From Brachymonas sp049977365 (GTDB taxonomy: Bacteria; Pseudomonadota; Gammaproteobacteria; Burkholderiales; Burkholderiaceae_C): a stretch of 64,000 nucleotides of DNA. The position numbers and the translations under genes were made by a program. Of this stretch, positions 37,245 to 47,073 are shown one piece after another; positions within the stretch are counted from its first letter, which is position 1, and every line of letters begins with the position of its first letter. Location of the stretch: assembly GCF_049977365.1 (NCBI RefSeq), contig NZ_JBNGEN010000004.1:62001-126000 (forward strand), in the 5' to 3' direction. Below the pieces are notes generated by a model. It was given only the letters and a program-made list of their open reading frames with translations. It did not search any database and was not told the origin of the DNA.

Positions 37245-39332
37245 TCACGCGGCAGAGTGTGCCGGGGTGGCGCTCCCGAAGGGGCGGGTTGCCTCCCACC
37301 AGGACAGCACTCGATCTACGGACGTGGGTACGTCCATGTCGGAGTTGTCGAGGAGGTGGGCATGGTCGGCCGGCCGAAGCGGTGCCACGGCACGCTGGGT
37401 GTCGCGCGCGTCGCGGGCTTCGAGGTCGGCCAGAAGGTCGTCTATTCTAGAGGGAATCCCCTTGGAAATCAATTGTTTATGGCGGCGCTCGGCGCGTGTG
37501 GCGGCGCTGGCCGTCAAAAAGACCTTGAGGGGGGCATCGGGAAAGATCACGGTGCCCATGTCCCGGCCGTCGGCCACGAGTCCGGGCAGGCGCCGGAAGC
37601 CGCGCTGCAGCTCCACCAGGGCGGTCCGTACGGGAGGCATGGCCGAGACGATGGAGGCATCGCGGCCCGCTTCCTCGGTGCGGATGGCCTCGCCGATGGG
37701 CTCGTCGCCGAGCCAGATGGTGCCGGCGCTGCCGAAGCGGATCTGCAGGCTGGCGGCCAGTGCTCCCACACGGGCGGGCAGGGAAGGCTGCGAGAGGGAG
37801 TCGGCATCGAGCAGGCCCGTGCGGCGGGCAGCGAGGCCGACGATGCGATACAGGGCGCCGGAGTCGAGCAGGTGGTAGCCGAGCTGCCGCGCCAGTTCCG
37901 CCGAGAGTGTGCCCTTGCCGCTGGCACTGGGACCGTCGACGCACAGGACGGGAATGTCGGCCGCCCGCGTGCTGCACACGGACAGAAAGGCGTCGAAGTA
38001 TTCCGGGAAGGTCTTGCCTACGCAGGCAGGGTCCTCGATGCGCACGGGCAGGCCGGCGGGATTGAAGGCCGCCAGCGACAGGCACATGGCCATGCGGTGG
38101 TCGTCGTAAGTGTGCAGGCTGGCCGTGCGCCACCCGGTGGCGGAGGGGGGGGTGATGCGCAGGAAGTCGGGGCCTTCCTCTATCGAGGCTCCGAGCTTGC
38201 GCAGCTCGCGGGCCATGGCAGCGATGCGATCGGTTTCCTTGACCCGCCAGCTTGCGATGTTGCGCAGGGTGGAGGGTGCGTCGGCATACAGGGCCATGAC
38301 GGCGAGTGTCATGGCGGCATCGGGGATGTGGTTGCAGTCGAGATCGAGTGCGGCCAGCGGCCAGCGTTCCCGGTGGATGGTGATGCTGGTGGCGGTGCTG
38401 GTGATGCGGGCCCCCATGGCAGAGGCGGCCTCGATGAAGCGAATGTCGCCCTGGATCGAGTCGGCGCCCACGCCCTGGACGGTGATGCCGGTCTCTGTCG
38501 CCGCCAGGGCTCCGAGCGCAATGAAGTAGCTCGCCGAGGAGGCATCCGCTTCCACAGGATAGGTGCCGGGCGAGCGGTAGCAGGCGTCTGCGGCGATCGT
38601 GAAGCTGCGCCAGCCGGTTTCCGTGTCACGTGCGACCTGCACGCCGAAGCGCTGCATGAGCGCAAGGGTGATGGCGATGTAGGGCTTGGAGATCAGCTCG
38701 CCCTCGATGGCGATGGTGGTGGTGTGTCGCGCCAGGGGAGCCGCCATGAGCAGGGCGGTGAGGAACTGGCTCGATACGTCGCCCCGCACCGTGATGTGCG
38801 CGGGGGCAGAGGCCTCTGCGGCAGCCGGGTCGCGCGGCGCGATGCGCAGGGGCGGAAAGCCGGCCTCCCGCAGGTAGGAGACGTGACAGCCAAGCTGCTG
38901 CAGGCCGTCCACCAGATCGCCGATCGGGCGTTCGTACATGCGCGCCACGCCGGTGAGGGTGAAGTGGCCGCCCAGCATGGCCAGGGCGGCAGTCAGCGGG
39001 CGCATGGCTGTGCCGGCATTGCCGAGGAACAGTTCGAGCGGCGATGCCGCATCTGCACCCACGCCGTTCGGCAGTTGTCCGCCGATGCCGGTGATGTCCA
39101 CGGTGTCGGCCCCGGTGCGCTGGATGCTGCAGCCGATGGCTGCCAGCGCCGCCAGCATGACGCGGGTATCGTCCGAATCGAGCACCCCCTGCAGAGTGGT
39201 GTGTCCGGCGCACAGGCCGGAGAGCAGCAGGGCCCGGTTGCTGATGCTCTTGGAGCCTGGCAGATGGACGGTGCCACCCGCCTGCAGAAGGGGCGGAATA
39301 TCGAGAAAGGGAGGGCGGAAGTCGGTGGACAT
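37245..39332 (-). CDS. aroA: Fused EPSP synthase (AroA) and CMP kinase (Cmk)
   Basis: A 695-residue fusion. Residues 1-440 are 3-phosphoshikimate 1-carboxyvinyltransferase: 'LPGSKSISNRALLLSGLC', 'LFLGNAGTAMRPLTAAL', 'RPIGDLVDGLQQLG', 'DVSSQFLTALLMAAPL' and 'SWRVKETDRIAAM'. Residues 455-695 are cytidylate kinase: 'VDGPSASGKGTLSAELARQL' (P-loop), 'LLDSGALYRIVGLAA' and 'LVADGRDMGTVIFPDA'. One chain thus serves chorismate synthesis and pyrimidine nucleotide supply. The fusion preserves the usual aroA-cmk-rpsA order and is known in related Burkholderiales. tyrA is 24 bases upstream. Confidence 0.97.
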   Translation of the reverse strand: MSTDFRPPFLDIPPLLQAGGTVHLPGSKSISNRALLLSGLCAGHTTLQGVLDSDDTRVMLAALAAIGCSIQRTGADTVDITGIGGQLPNGVGADAASPLELFLGNAGTAMRPLTAALAMLGGHFTLTGVARMYERPIGDLVDGLQQLGCHVSYLREAGFPPLRIAPRDPAAAEASAPAHITVRGDVSSQFLTALLMAAPLARHTTTIAIEGELISKPYIAITLALMQRFGVQVARDTETGWRSFTIAADACYRSPGTYPVEADASSASYFIALGALAATETGITVQGVGADSIQGDIRFIEAASAMGARITSTATSITIHRERWPLAALDLDCNHIPDAAMTLAVMALYADAPSTLRNIASWRVKETDRIAAMARELRKLGASIEEGPDFLRITPPSATGWRTASLHTYDDHRMAMCLSLAAFNPAGLPVRIEDPACVGKTFPEYFDAFLSVCSTRAADIPVLCVDGPSASGKGTLSAELARQLGYHLLDSGALYRIVGLAARRTGLLDADSLSQPSLPARVGALAASLQIRFGSAGTIWLGDEPIGEAIRTEEAGRDASIVSAMPPVRTALVELQRGFRRLPGLVADGRDMGTVIFPDAPLKVFLTASAATRAERRHKQLISKGIPSRIDDLLADLEARDARDTQRAVAPLRPADHAHLLDNSDMDVPTSVDRVLSWWEATRPFGSATPAHSAA

Positions 39333-39356
39333 GCGAGTCAGGGGGGGCAGGGGGCG

Positions 39357-40241
39357 TCAGGGCAGGGCGTTTTCGTCGCGGGTGGTCATGTGCCATTGGC
39401 TGCGCGCACGGCTGGCCTCGTCGATGAGGGTGCGCAGGCGCGGTCCATCCGAGGCGGTAATGGCTTCGGAAAAGGCCAGCAGGGACTGGATCAGCTCCTG
39501 GGTTTGCAGCAGCATCTGTTCACGGTTGCACAGAAAGATGTCCCGCCACATGTCGGGGTTGCTGGCCGCGATGCGGGTGAAGTCCCGGAAGCCGGAACCG
39601 GCCAGCGCCAGCATGTCGGAGGCATCGTCCTGATGCAGGATGCTGTGCATGAGTGCAAAGGCGACCATGTGCGGCAGGTGGCTCACGGCGGCAAAGGTGG
39701 CGTCATGGGCGGCGGGGGTCATGGTCAGCACGCGGCATCCCAGGGCCTCCCACATGGCGGTGATCTGCTGCAGGGGGCCGATGCGTGTCTGGCGGTCCGG
39801 GGTGAGGATTACCTGGCGACCGCGGTAGAGCTCGGCATCCGCATGGGCGATGCCGGCCACTTCCTTGCCCGCAATGGGGTGTGCCGGCACGAACTGGCCC
39901 AGGCGTGCGCACAGGGTCGTGCGTGCATCTTCGATCACGTTCTGCTTGGTCGAGCCCACGTCCATGACCACGGCATGGGGGGGCAGCGCCATGGCGATCG
40001 CCTGCAGCACGCTGCGCGTGGCAGCCACCGGCACGGCCAGAATCACCAGGTCGGCCTGGCGGACAGCCTCTTCGGGCGAGCCCGCCGCATCCGTGATGGC
40101 GCCGAGGGTCAGGGCCGTCTGCAGGTCGGCAGGCTGGGTGCTGTAGCCCACCACGTGCTGCACGAGTCTGGCGCGGCGCAGGGCCAGGGCCAGGGAGCCA
40201 CCCATAAGGCCACAGCCGATCAGGGCAAGACGTTGGAACAT
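39357..40241 (-). CDS. tyrA: Prephenate dehydrogenase TyrA
   Basis: A 294-residue NAD(P)-dependent enzyme of tyrosine synthesis. The Rossmann motif is 'LALIGCGLMGGSLALALRRA'. Further blocks are 'DVGSTKQNVIEDA', 'VPAHPIAGKEVAGIAHAD' with the catalytic His, 'RVLTMTPAAHDATFAAVSHL' and 'LAGSGFRDFTRIAASNP'. There is no chorismate mutase or ACT domain, as in the short TyrA form. It lies 48 bases after pheA and just before aroA-cmk, within the aromatic amino acid operon. Confidence 0.96.
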   Translation of the reverse strand: MFQRLALIGCGLMGGSLALALRRARLVQHVVGYSTQPADLQTALTLGAITDAAGSPEEAVRQADLVILAVPVAATRSVLQAIAMALPPHAVVMDVGSTKQNVIEDARTTLCARLGQFVPAHPIAGKEVAGIAHADAELYRGRQVILTPDRQTRIGPLQQITAMWEALGCRVLTMTPAAHDATFAAVSHLPHMVAFALMHSILHQDDASDMLALAGSGFRDFTRIAASNPDMWRDIFLCNREQMLLQTQELIQSLLAFSEAITASDGPRLRTLIDEASRARSQWHMTTRDENALP

Positions 40242-40289
40242 GACGACGGTTTCCAGTGCAAAGACAACAGAACGACCCGGGGCGAGGAC

Positions 40290-41375
40290 TCAGCCGTTGA
40301 TGGCATACGAGCCCAGCACCTTGTAGTAGGCACACAGCGGCCGCAGGTCATGCAGCGCAGCCGCCATGTGCGGTTCGCTGATATGGCCCCGCAGGTCGAT
40401 GTAGAAGAAGTACTCCCACTGCTGGCCCGAGCGCGCAGGGCGCGATTCGAAGCGAGTCATGGAGACTCCGTGGCGCTTGAGCGGCTCGATGAGCTCATAG
40501 AGCGCACCGGGCCGGTTCACCACCGACAGCACCAGACTCGTGCAGTCATTGCCCGAGGCTTCGGGCATGGCCAGCGTCTGCGGCAGGCACATCACCGCGA
40601 ACCGGGTGCGATTGTAGGGCTCGTCCTGAATGGCCGGGGCGACCACGTGCAGGCCGAACTGGGTGGCGGCCCGGGTGCTGGCAATGGCTGCCCAGCGCGG
40701 ATTGCCTGCGACCAGGCGGGCACCTTCCGCATTGCTCGAGGCAGCATGGCGCTCGGCGTGCGGCAGGTGGGTGCTGAGCCAGTTCTGGCACTGCGCCAGG
40801 GCCTGCGGATGGGCGTATACGGCCTCGATGCCTTCCAGCCCGTCCTGTGCGCGCAGCAGATTGTGGCGGATGAGCAGGCTCGTCTCGCCGATGATGTGCA
40901 GCGGGGAGTTGAGAAACAGATCCAGGGTGCGAGCCACCACACCCTCGGTCGAGTTCTCGACCGGGACCACGCCAAAATCGGCCCGTCCGGCGGCCGTGGC
41001 GTCGAACACCTCGTCGAAGTTCACGCAGGGCACATGGTCGATGCTCACGCCGAAGAACGACTCGGCCGCCTGTTCGCTGAAGGTGCCGGCAGGTCCCAGG
41101 TAGGCCACGCGCTGCGGGGCTTCCAGGGCGCGGCAGGCCGACATGATCTCGCGCCAGATGTGTGCCACGTTGTTGTCTCTGAGCGGGCCGGCATTTTCCT
41201 GTTGCAGGGCATGGATCACCTGGGCCTCGCGTTCCGGCCGGAATACCTGCGAGCCTTCCACGCGCTTGATGTGGCCTACCTCGTTGGCCAGGGCGGCGCG
41301 CTGGTTGAGCAACTGGAGGAGCTGTTGGTCGACGCTGTCGATGGCAACGCGCAGTTCGGCAATGGTTCTTGTCAT
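40290..41375 (-). CDS. pheA: Chorismate mutase / prephenate dehydratase PheA
   Basis: A 361-residue bifunctional enzyme (P-protein). The AroQ chorismate mutase domain is residues 1-85 ('ELRVAIDSVDQQLLQLLNQR'). The dehydratase domain starts near residue 90 ('RVAYLGPAGTFSEQAAESFF') and has 'GVVPVENSTEGVVARTLDL'. The C-terminal ACT regulatory domain has 'VNRPGALYELIEPLKRHG' and 'SMTRFESRPAR', the phenylalanine-binding motifs, so feedback inhibition by Phe is expected. ATG 41375 is chosen because it starts the mutase domain. Confidence 0.97.
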   Translation of the reverse strand: MTRTIAELRVAIDSVDQQLLQLLNQRAALANEVGHIKRVEGSQVFRPEREAQVIHALQQENAGPLRDNNVAHIWREIMSACRALEAPQRVAYLGPAGTFSEQAAESFFGVSIDHVPCVNFDEVFDATAAGRADFGVVPVENSTEGVVARTLDLFLNSPLHIIGETSLLIRHNLLRAQDGLEGIEAVYAHPQALAQCQNWLSTHLPHAERHAASSNAEGARLVAGNPRWAAIASTRAATQFGLHVVAPAIQDEPYNRTRFAVMCLPQTLAMPEASGNDCTSLVLSVVNRPGALYELIEPLKRHGVSMTRFESRPARSGQQWEYFFYIDLRGHISEPHMAAALHDLRPLCAYYKVLGSYAING

Positions 41376-41562
41376 GGCTTGGCGATGAAAACAGGGGGCA
41401 AAAAGACCTGCAGGACTGCTTCGCACACTTCCCCGAAGGAGCTATGCGTGTTTCTTTCTGGTGCCCCCGGGGCATGGACGAGCGGGAATGCCCGACACAC
41501 ACGAGGAAACGGACAGACCCCGGTGCGGCCGCATGAGTCTGGCTGCACGCAGGTCCCGGATC

Positions 41563-42699
41563 TCAGGCAGAGTGGCGCTCGAAGTCCTGCATATAGCCCA
41601 CCAGCGCCTGTACGCCTTCGAGCGGCATGGCGTTGTAGATGCTGGCCCGCATGCCACCGACCGACTTGTGTCCCTTGAGCGACAGCAGGCAGCGCGACTG
41701 TGCTCCGGCCAGGAAATCGGCGTTGCGGGATTCGTCGGCCAGAAAGAAAGGCACATTCATGCGCGAACGGCAAGACGGATCCACCCGGTTGACGTAGAAG
41801 TCCGACCGATCGATGAAGTCATACAGCAGGCGGGACTTGGCCGCGTTGCGCACTTCCAGTGCAGCCACCCCACCCTGGGCGCGTATCCACTGGAACACCA
41901 GCCCCATGATGTAGATCGCATAGGTCGGCGGCGTGTTGTACATCGAGTGGTTCTTGGCCACATTCGCAAAATCGAAGGCGCTCGGGCAGTGCGGCAGGGC
42001 ATGGCCCAGCAGGTCATCACGCACGATCACCAGCGTGACTCCGGCCGTGCCCAGGTTCTTCTGCGCACCGCCAAAGGCCAGGCCCACACGGTTCCAGTCC
42101 ACGGGGCGCGAGGCGGCATTGGAAGAGAAATCGATCACCAGCGGTGCGTCGCAGCCCAGCGCCGCCAGATTCGGCAATTCCTGAAACTCCACGCCGTGAA
42201 TGGTCTCGTTGCTGCACAGATGCACATAGCGGGCACGGGGGTCGAGTGTCCAGGTCTCGGGGGCCGGAATGTGGGTGTAGGCCATGCGCCCATCCGCGCC
42301 GGCAGTGCCGGTCTGCGTGGCAAACAGCGAGTCGCAATACCGGGCTGCCTCGGTCTGGCTTTTCTGACTCCAGCCCCCGGTCACGGCAAAGCTGGCTGCC
42401 TCGCCCCGGCTCAGATTGAGCGGGATGATGGCGTTCTCGGCAATCGCACCCCCCTGCATGAACAGGATGTGGAAATGTTCCGGCACCGCCATCAGTTCGC
42501 GGATGTCCGCGACCGCGCGGTCCAGGATGACCCCAAAGGCCTCCCCCCGGTGGCTCATCTCCATCACTCCCATGCCACTGGAGCGCCCATCCGGAAAGTG
42601 CCAGTCCAGCATCTCGCTGGCAGCCTGCCGCAACACGGGTTCGGGCAGGGTCGAAGGGCCGGCGGAGAAGTTGTAGGGGCGCAGAGCAGGGGCAGACAT
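41563..42699 (-). CDS. serC: Phosphoserine aminotransferase SerC
   Basis: A 378-residue PLP enzyme that makes phosphoserine (and serves pyridoxine synthesis). It starts MSAPALRPYNFSAGPSTLPE, the family opening. 'SRGEAASFAVTGGWSQKSQT' lies in the cofactor region, and 'AFGGAQKNLGTAGVTLVIV' holds the PLP-binding Lys. The C-terminal 'LKGHKSVGGMRASIYNAMPL' is highly conserved. It lies 64 bases downstream of the DUF2059 gene and 187 bases upstream of pheA, continuing the minus-strand cluster. Confidence 0.97.
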   Translation of the reverse strand: MSAPALRPYNFSAGPSTLPEPVLRQAASEMLDWHFPDGRSSGMGVMEMSHRGEAFGVILDRAVADIRELMAVPEHFHILFMQGGAIAENAIIPLNLSRGEAASFAVTGGWSQKSQTEAARYCDSLFATQTGTAGADGRMAYTHIPAPETWTLDPRARYVHLCSNETIHGVEFQELPNLAALGCDAPLVIDFSSNAASRPVDWNRVGLAFGGAQKNLGTAGVTLVIVRDDLLGHALPHCPSAFDFANVAKNHSMYNTPPTYAIYIMGLVFQWIRAQGGVAALEVRNAAKSRLLYDFIDRSDFYVNRVDPSCRSRMNVPFFLADESRNADFLAGAQSRCLLSLKGHKSVGGMRASIYNAMPLEGVQALVGYMQDFERHSA

Positions 42700-42763
42700 G
42701 GGGATCGGAAACGGAAAAGTGAAAAGCGGACGAACAGGGACAGATCGCCTGGAGAGGGGGTGC

Positions 42764-43321
42764 TTACTTGCGTCCCAGGATATGGGCAGCGCGGGTGTCG
42801 AAATCCTTGATATGGGCATCCACCTCGGAGCGCGTGGCTTCGACCAGCTTCTCTGCCAGCAGGGATGCCATCTGCGGGTTGGCGGCATAGTACTTCTTCA
42901 CCACCGGCGACTCCATGAAGGTGAGCAGCTGGCGCAGCTCATCGGCATTGAAGCGTTCGGCATAGGCGGGTACCAGCACTTCCAGTGCCACCTTGTCGTT
43001 GCGTTCCTTGATGGTGCGCACGTTCGATTCGTTGAACTTGCGCAGCTCGGCGTCCAGCTGGTCGGCAGCGGCCTTCTGGCGTGCGGCAGGCAGCTTGTCG
43101 AGCTGGGGCAGCCAGTGCGACACCACCACCTGGGTCGCAGAGTTGGCGAGCTGCGCGATCAGCGGATCCATGTCCTGCGACTTCTGCAGGTTGACGATGC
43201 GCGTAGCCAGATCGGTTCTGGCGGCATCCTGCGCCATGGCAGGTGCTGCGGCGCAGATGGCAGACACGGCCAGCACAGTGCCGGCACACAGGGAGGGAAG
43301 GGAGCGGAAGGAAATCGGCAT
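42764..43321 (-). CDS. DUF2059-domain exported protein
   Basis: A 185-residue protein with a signal peptide (MPISFRSLPSLCAGTVLAVS, likely cut after 'APAMAQ'). The mature part is helical, and the C-terminal half fits DUF2059: 'VLVPAYAERFNADELRQLLT' and 'FMESPVVKKYYAANPQMAS'. The role of this family is unknown; a periplasmic location is expected. It stands between gyrA and serC, its usual place in Comamonadaceae-like genomes as I recall, and may be transcribed with either. Confidence 0.85.
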   Translation of the reverse strand: MPISFRSLPSLCAGTVLAVSAICAAAPAMAQDAARTDLATRIVNLQKSQDMDPLIAQLANSATQVVVSHWLPQLDKLPAARQKAAADQLDAELRKFNESNVRTIKERNDKVALEVLVPAYAERFNADELRQLLTFMESPVVKKYYAANPQMASLLAEKLVEATRSEVDAHIKDFDTRAAHILGRK

Positions 43322-43473
43322 GATCGGATCGTTCGGTAAGACGTTCGGTGGAAAGGGATGGCGGAAAGGCAGTCAGATCGACTGCTCCGCAGGACTGCGT
43401 GCCGTGTGGCCCTGACCCCGCACCGTTCATCGGAACAGGATGGCTGACGGGCACCATCGACACGCAGGGCATA

Positions 43474-46146
43474 TCAGGATTCGTCGGCAGAGGCTCCAGC
43501 ATCGGTCGGGGGCGTTTCCGGATTTTGCTCCTGATCGGCGTCGTCCGGAGTCTCGTCATCGGCCGCATCGTTTTCTACGATGCGCTGCAGGCCGATGAGG
43601 CGTGCGCCCGCATCCAGGGCAATCAGGGTCACGCCCTGGGTGGCACGCCCCATCTCCCGGATTTCCGAGACGCGCGTGCGCACCAGCACGCCGGTGTCGG
43701 TGATGAGCATGATCTCGTCGTCCGCATGCACCAGGGTCGCGGTCACCACCTTGCCGTTGCGCTCGCTGGGCTGGATGGCAATCATCCCCTTGGTGCCGCG
43801 TCCGTGACGGGTGTATTCCGCAATGCTGGTGCGTTTGCCGAAGCCATTCTCCGTGGCTGTGAGCACGCTCTGCGATTCATCTTCGGCCACCAGCATGGCA
43901 ATCACATGCTGGCCGTCTTCGAGCGCCATTCCGCGCACGCCGCGGGCCAGACGCCCCATGGGGCGCACATCGTTCTCGTCAAAGCGCACCGCCTTGCCGC
44001 CGTCGCTGAAGAGCATGACGTCGTGCTGGCCGTCGGTGAGCGCTGCGCCCACCAGAAAGTCCCCATCGTCCAGGGCCACGGCAATGATGCCTGCCTTGCG
44101 GGGGTTGCTGAACTCGGCCAGAGAGGTCTTCTTGACCGTCCCCATGCTCGTGGACATGAACACGAAGCGATCATCCGGGAAGGTCCGCATCTCGCCGGTG
44201 AGCGGCAGCACCACCGTGATCTTCTCGCCCTCTTCGAGCGGGAACATGTTGACGATCGGACGTCCGCGCGAGCCACGGCTTCCGGTCGGCACTTCCCAGA
44301 CCTTGAGCCAGTACAGGCGCCCCCGGTTGGAGAAGCACAGCATGTAGTCGTGCGTGTTGGCGATGAACAGCTGATCGATCCAGTCGTCTTCCTTGGTGGA
44401 AGTCGCCAGCTTGCCACGTCCCCCGCGCTTCTGGGAACGGTACTCGGACAGGGGCTGGCTCTTGATGTAACCCGAGTGGGACAGCGTCACCACCATGTCG
44501 GTGGGCGTGATCAGATCCTCGGTTCCCAGCTCCTGGGCGTTGTGCTCGATCTGGCTGCGCCGCACGCCGATCTTGTTCTGCCCGAACTCGTTCTTCAGGG
44601 CCACGAGCTCCTCGGCAATGATGGTGCTCACCCGTTCCGGGCGAGCCAGAATGTCGAGCAGATCCTCGATCTCGGCCATCACATCCTTGTACTCGGCAAC
44701 GATCTTGTCCTGCTCCAGACCCGTGAGGCGCTGCAGGCGCATCTGCAGGATTTCCTGTGCCTGCACCTCGCTCAGGCGGTACAGCCCATCCTGCTGCAGC
44801 CCGAACTGGCGTGCCAGCCCTTCGGGGCGGTAGTCGTCGGCAGTGATGACCGATCCGTCGGTGCGCGCGCGCGTCAGCATCTCGCGCACGAGGCTGCTGT
44901 CCCAGCTGCGGGCCATCAGCTCCGCCTTGGCCACCGGAGGCGTGGGCGACTCGCGGATGATGCGGATGAACTCGTCGATGTTGGCCAGCGCCACTGCCAG
45001 CCCTTCGAGCACATGCCCGCGCTCGCGCGCCTTGCGCAGGGTGTACACCGTGCGGCGTGTCACCACCTCGCGGCGGTGCTGCAGGAAGATGCGCACCAGG
45101 TCCTTGAGGTTGCACAGGCGGGGCTGGCCATCGACCAGCGCCACCATGTTCACGCCGAACGTATCCTGGAGCTGCGTCTGCTTGTAGAGGTTGTTGAGCA
45201 CCACCTCGGGCAGCTCGCCGCGCTTGAGCTCGATCACCAGCCGCATGCCGGACTTGTCGGACTCGTCCTGGATGTGGCTGATGCCCTCGATCTTCTTCTC
45301 GTGCACCAGCTCTGCAATGCGTTCCTGCAGCGTCTTCTTGTTGACCTGGTAGGGCAGCTCGTCGACGATGATGGCCTGACGCTGTCCGCGGTCGATGTCC
45401 TCGAAGTGGCACTTCGCCCGCATCACCACGCGCCCACGGCCGGTGCGATAGCCCTCCCGCACCCCCTGCATGCCGTAGATGATGCCGGCAGTCGGGAAGT
45501 CGGGTGCCGGGACGATCTCCATGAGCTCGTCGATGGTCGCATCGGGGTGTGCCAGCAGATGCAGGCAGGCATCCACCACCTCGTTGAGGTTGTGGGGCGG
45601 GATGTTGGTGGCCATGCCAACAGCAATGCCTGCAGAGCCGTTGACCAGCAGATTCGGCAGGCGGCTCGGCAGTACCAGGGGTTCCTGTTCGCTGCCGTCA
45701 TAGTTGGGGCCGAAATCGACGGTTTCCTTGTCGATGTCCGCCAGCATCTCGTGGGCGATCTTGGCCAGCCGGATCTCGGTGTACCGCATGGCAGCCGCGC
45801 CGTCGCCGTCGACCGAGCCGAAGTTGCCCTGTCCGTCCACCAGCATGTGCCGTAGCGAGAAATCCTGCGCCATGCGCACGATGGTGTCGTACACGGCACT
45901 GTCGCCGTGCGGGTGATATTTACCGATCACATCGCCTACAATGCGGGCCGACTTCTTGTACGGACGGTTCCAGTCGTTGCTCAGCTCGTGCATGGCATAG
46001 AGCACCCTTCGGTGCACCGGCTTGAGTCCGTCGCGCGCGTCGGGGAGCGCACGCCCCACGATCACGCTCATGGCGTAATCGAGATAACTGCGCCGCATTT
46101 CCTCTTCGAGGCTGACGGGCAGCGTTTCCTTGGCAAATTCTGTCAT
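43474..46146 (-). CDS. gyrA: DNA gyrase subunit A
   Basis: An 890-residue type II topoisomerase subunit. The catalytic Tyr is in 'GAAAMRYTEIRLAKIAHEML'. The quinolone-resistance region reads 'HPHGDSAVYDTIVRM': Ser83 and Asp87 (E. coli numbering) are both wild type, so no gyrA-based fluoroquinolone resistance is indicated. The GyrA box in the C-terminal pinwheel is present as 'SQKRGGRGKL'. An Asp/Glu/Pro-rich acidic tail ends the protein, as is common. It is divergent from ompA with a 267-base gap. Confidence 0.98.
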   Translation of the reverse strand: MTEFAKETLPVSLEEEMRRSYLDYAMSVIVGRALPDARDGLKPVHRRVLYAMHELSNDWNRPYKKSARIVGDVIGKYHPHGDSAVYDTIVRMAQDFSLRHMLVDGQGNFGSVDGDGAAAMRYTEIRLAKIAHEMLADIDKETVDFGPNYDGSEQEPLVLPSRLPNLLVNGSAGIAVGMATNIPPHNLNEVVDACLHLLAHPDATIDELMEIVPAPDFPTAGIIYGMQGVREGYRTGRGRVVMRAKCHFEDIDRGQRQAIIVDELPYQVNKKTLQERIAELVHEKKIEGISHIQDESDKSGMRLVIELKRGELPEVVLNNLYKQTQLQDTFGVNMVALVDGQPRLCNLKDLVRIFLQHRREVVTRRTVYTLRKARERGHVLEGLAVALANIDEFIRIIRESPTPPVAKAELMARSWDSSLVREMLTRARTDGSVITADDYRPEGLARQFGLQQDGLYRLSEVQAQEILQMRLQRLTGLEQDKIVAEYKDVMAEIEDLLDILARPERVSTIIAEELVALKNEFGQNKIGVRRSQIEHNAQELGTEDLITPTDMVVTLSHSGYIKSQPLSEYRSQKRGGRGKLATSTKEDDWIDQLFIANTHDYMLCFSNRGRLYWLKVWEVPTGSRGSRGRPIVNMFPLEEGEKITVVLPLTGEMRTFPDDRFVFMSTSMGTVKKTSLAEFSNPRKAGIIAVALDDGDFLVGAALTDGQHDVMLFSDGGKAVRFDENDVRPMGRLARGVRGMALEDGQHVIAMLVAEDESQSVLTATENGFGKRTSIAEYTRHGRGTKGMIAIQPSERNGKVVTATLVHADDEIMLITDTGVLVRTRVSEIREMGRATQGVTLIALDAGARLIGLQRIVENDAADDETPDDADQEQNPETPPTDAGASADES

Positions 46147-46413
46147 GCGAAAACCGGTTCTTGATGCATTTTCTTGATGCGTACCATTCTAGCGGTATCG
46201 GAGATGCGGTATATTCGGGCCATTGCCATGCAGGCTTGTGGCAATGTGGCAACAACAGATTGCTTTCCCCTGAGGGGCCACGCCGGGGCCCACGAAGTGC
46301 GGTTACAGTGAATGCGTGCTGTGGCACAATGGGCTCGACGGGTTACGCTCGAAAGCATTTGAAACTCGCATAATCTTGCAGCTCCTGCTGTGGTATCTAT
46401 CAAGAGGATAAAC

Positions 46414-47013
46414 ATGAAGAAACTGAACAAAGTGGCAGTGTTGTTCGCAACGATCGCAGTGGCAGGTGCTGCTGTGGCTTCTCCCTCCACCACGAACAGC
46501 GACAATTGGCGTAACAGCCATGGCAACCTCCAGTGGAAGAACGGCACCAACGAACTCTGCTGGCGCGACAGCTCCTGGACGCCCGCTACCGCAGCTCCTG
46601 GCTGCGATGGCGCCGTGGTGGCCCAGCCTGCTCCTGCTCCCACTCCTGCTCCTGCAGCAGTGGCCAGCAAGGTGACCTATGCTGCCGACGCGTTCTTCGA
46701 CTTCGACAAGTCCATCATCAAGCCCGCTGGCAAGGCTACCCTGAACGATCTGGCTGACAAGATCAAGGGTCTGAACCTCGAAGCCGTGATCGCCACCGGC
46801 CACACCGACTCCATCGGTACCGTGGAATACAACAAGAAGCTCTCCCTGCGTCGCGCCAATGCCGTGAAGAGCTATCTGGTGTCTCGTGGCATCCCCGCTG
46901 ACCGCATCTATGTGGAAGGCAAGGGCGAAAGCCAACCCGTGGCCACCAACAAGACTGCTGCTGGTCGCGCCAAGAACCGTCGCGTGGAAGTGGAAGTGGT
47001 CGGCACCCGCTGA
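46414..47013 (+). CDS. ompA: OmpA-family outer membrane protein (peptidoglycan-binding type)
   Basis: A 199-residue protein. The signal peptide MKKLNKVAVLFATIAVAGAA is followed by a short N-terminal region with two Cys and Trp residues ('NELCWRDSSWTPATAAPGC'), a Pro/Ala hinge ('QPAPAPTPAPAAV') and a C-terminal OmpA domain with 'DFDKSIIKPAGKATLNDLA', 'TGHTDSIGTVEYNKKLSLRR' and 'NRRVEVEVVGTR'. There is no eight-stranded barrel, which is usual for this Burkholderiales form. The codon choice is unusually uniform, as in highly expressed genes. ATG 46414 has the strong AAGAGGA site. A terminator follows. Confidence 0.95.
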   Translation: MKKLNKVAVLFATIAVAGAAVASPSTTNSDNWRNSHGNLQWKNGTNELCWRDSSWTPATAAPGCDGAVVAQPAPAPTPAPAAVASKVTYAADAFFDFDKSIIKPAGKATLNDLADKIKGLNLEAVIATGHTDSIGTVEYNKKLSLRRANAVKSYLVSRGIPADRIYVEGKGESQPVATNKTAAGRAKNRRVEVEVVGTR

Positions 47014-47044
47014 TCGCAGCTCCTGCTCACGCAGACTGTTCACC

Positions 47045-47073
47045 AAAAAAGCCCCGCTCTGCGGGGCTTTTTT
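47045..47073 (+). terminator. Rho-independent terminator of ompA
   Basis: Stem AAAAAAGCCCCGC / GCGGGGCTTTTTT with loop TCT, 31 bases after the ompA stop. The A-run and T-run on both arms make it usable in both directions. Confidence 0.95.
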
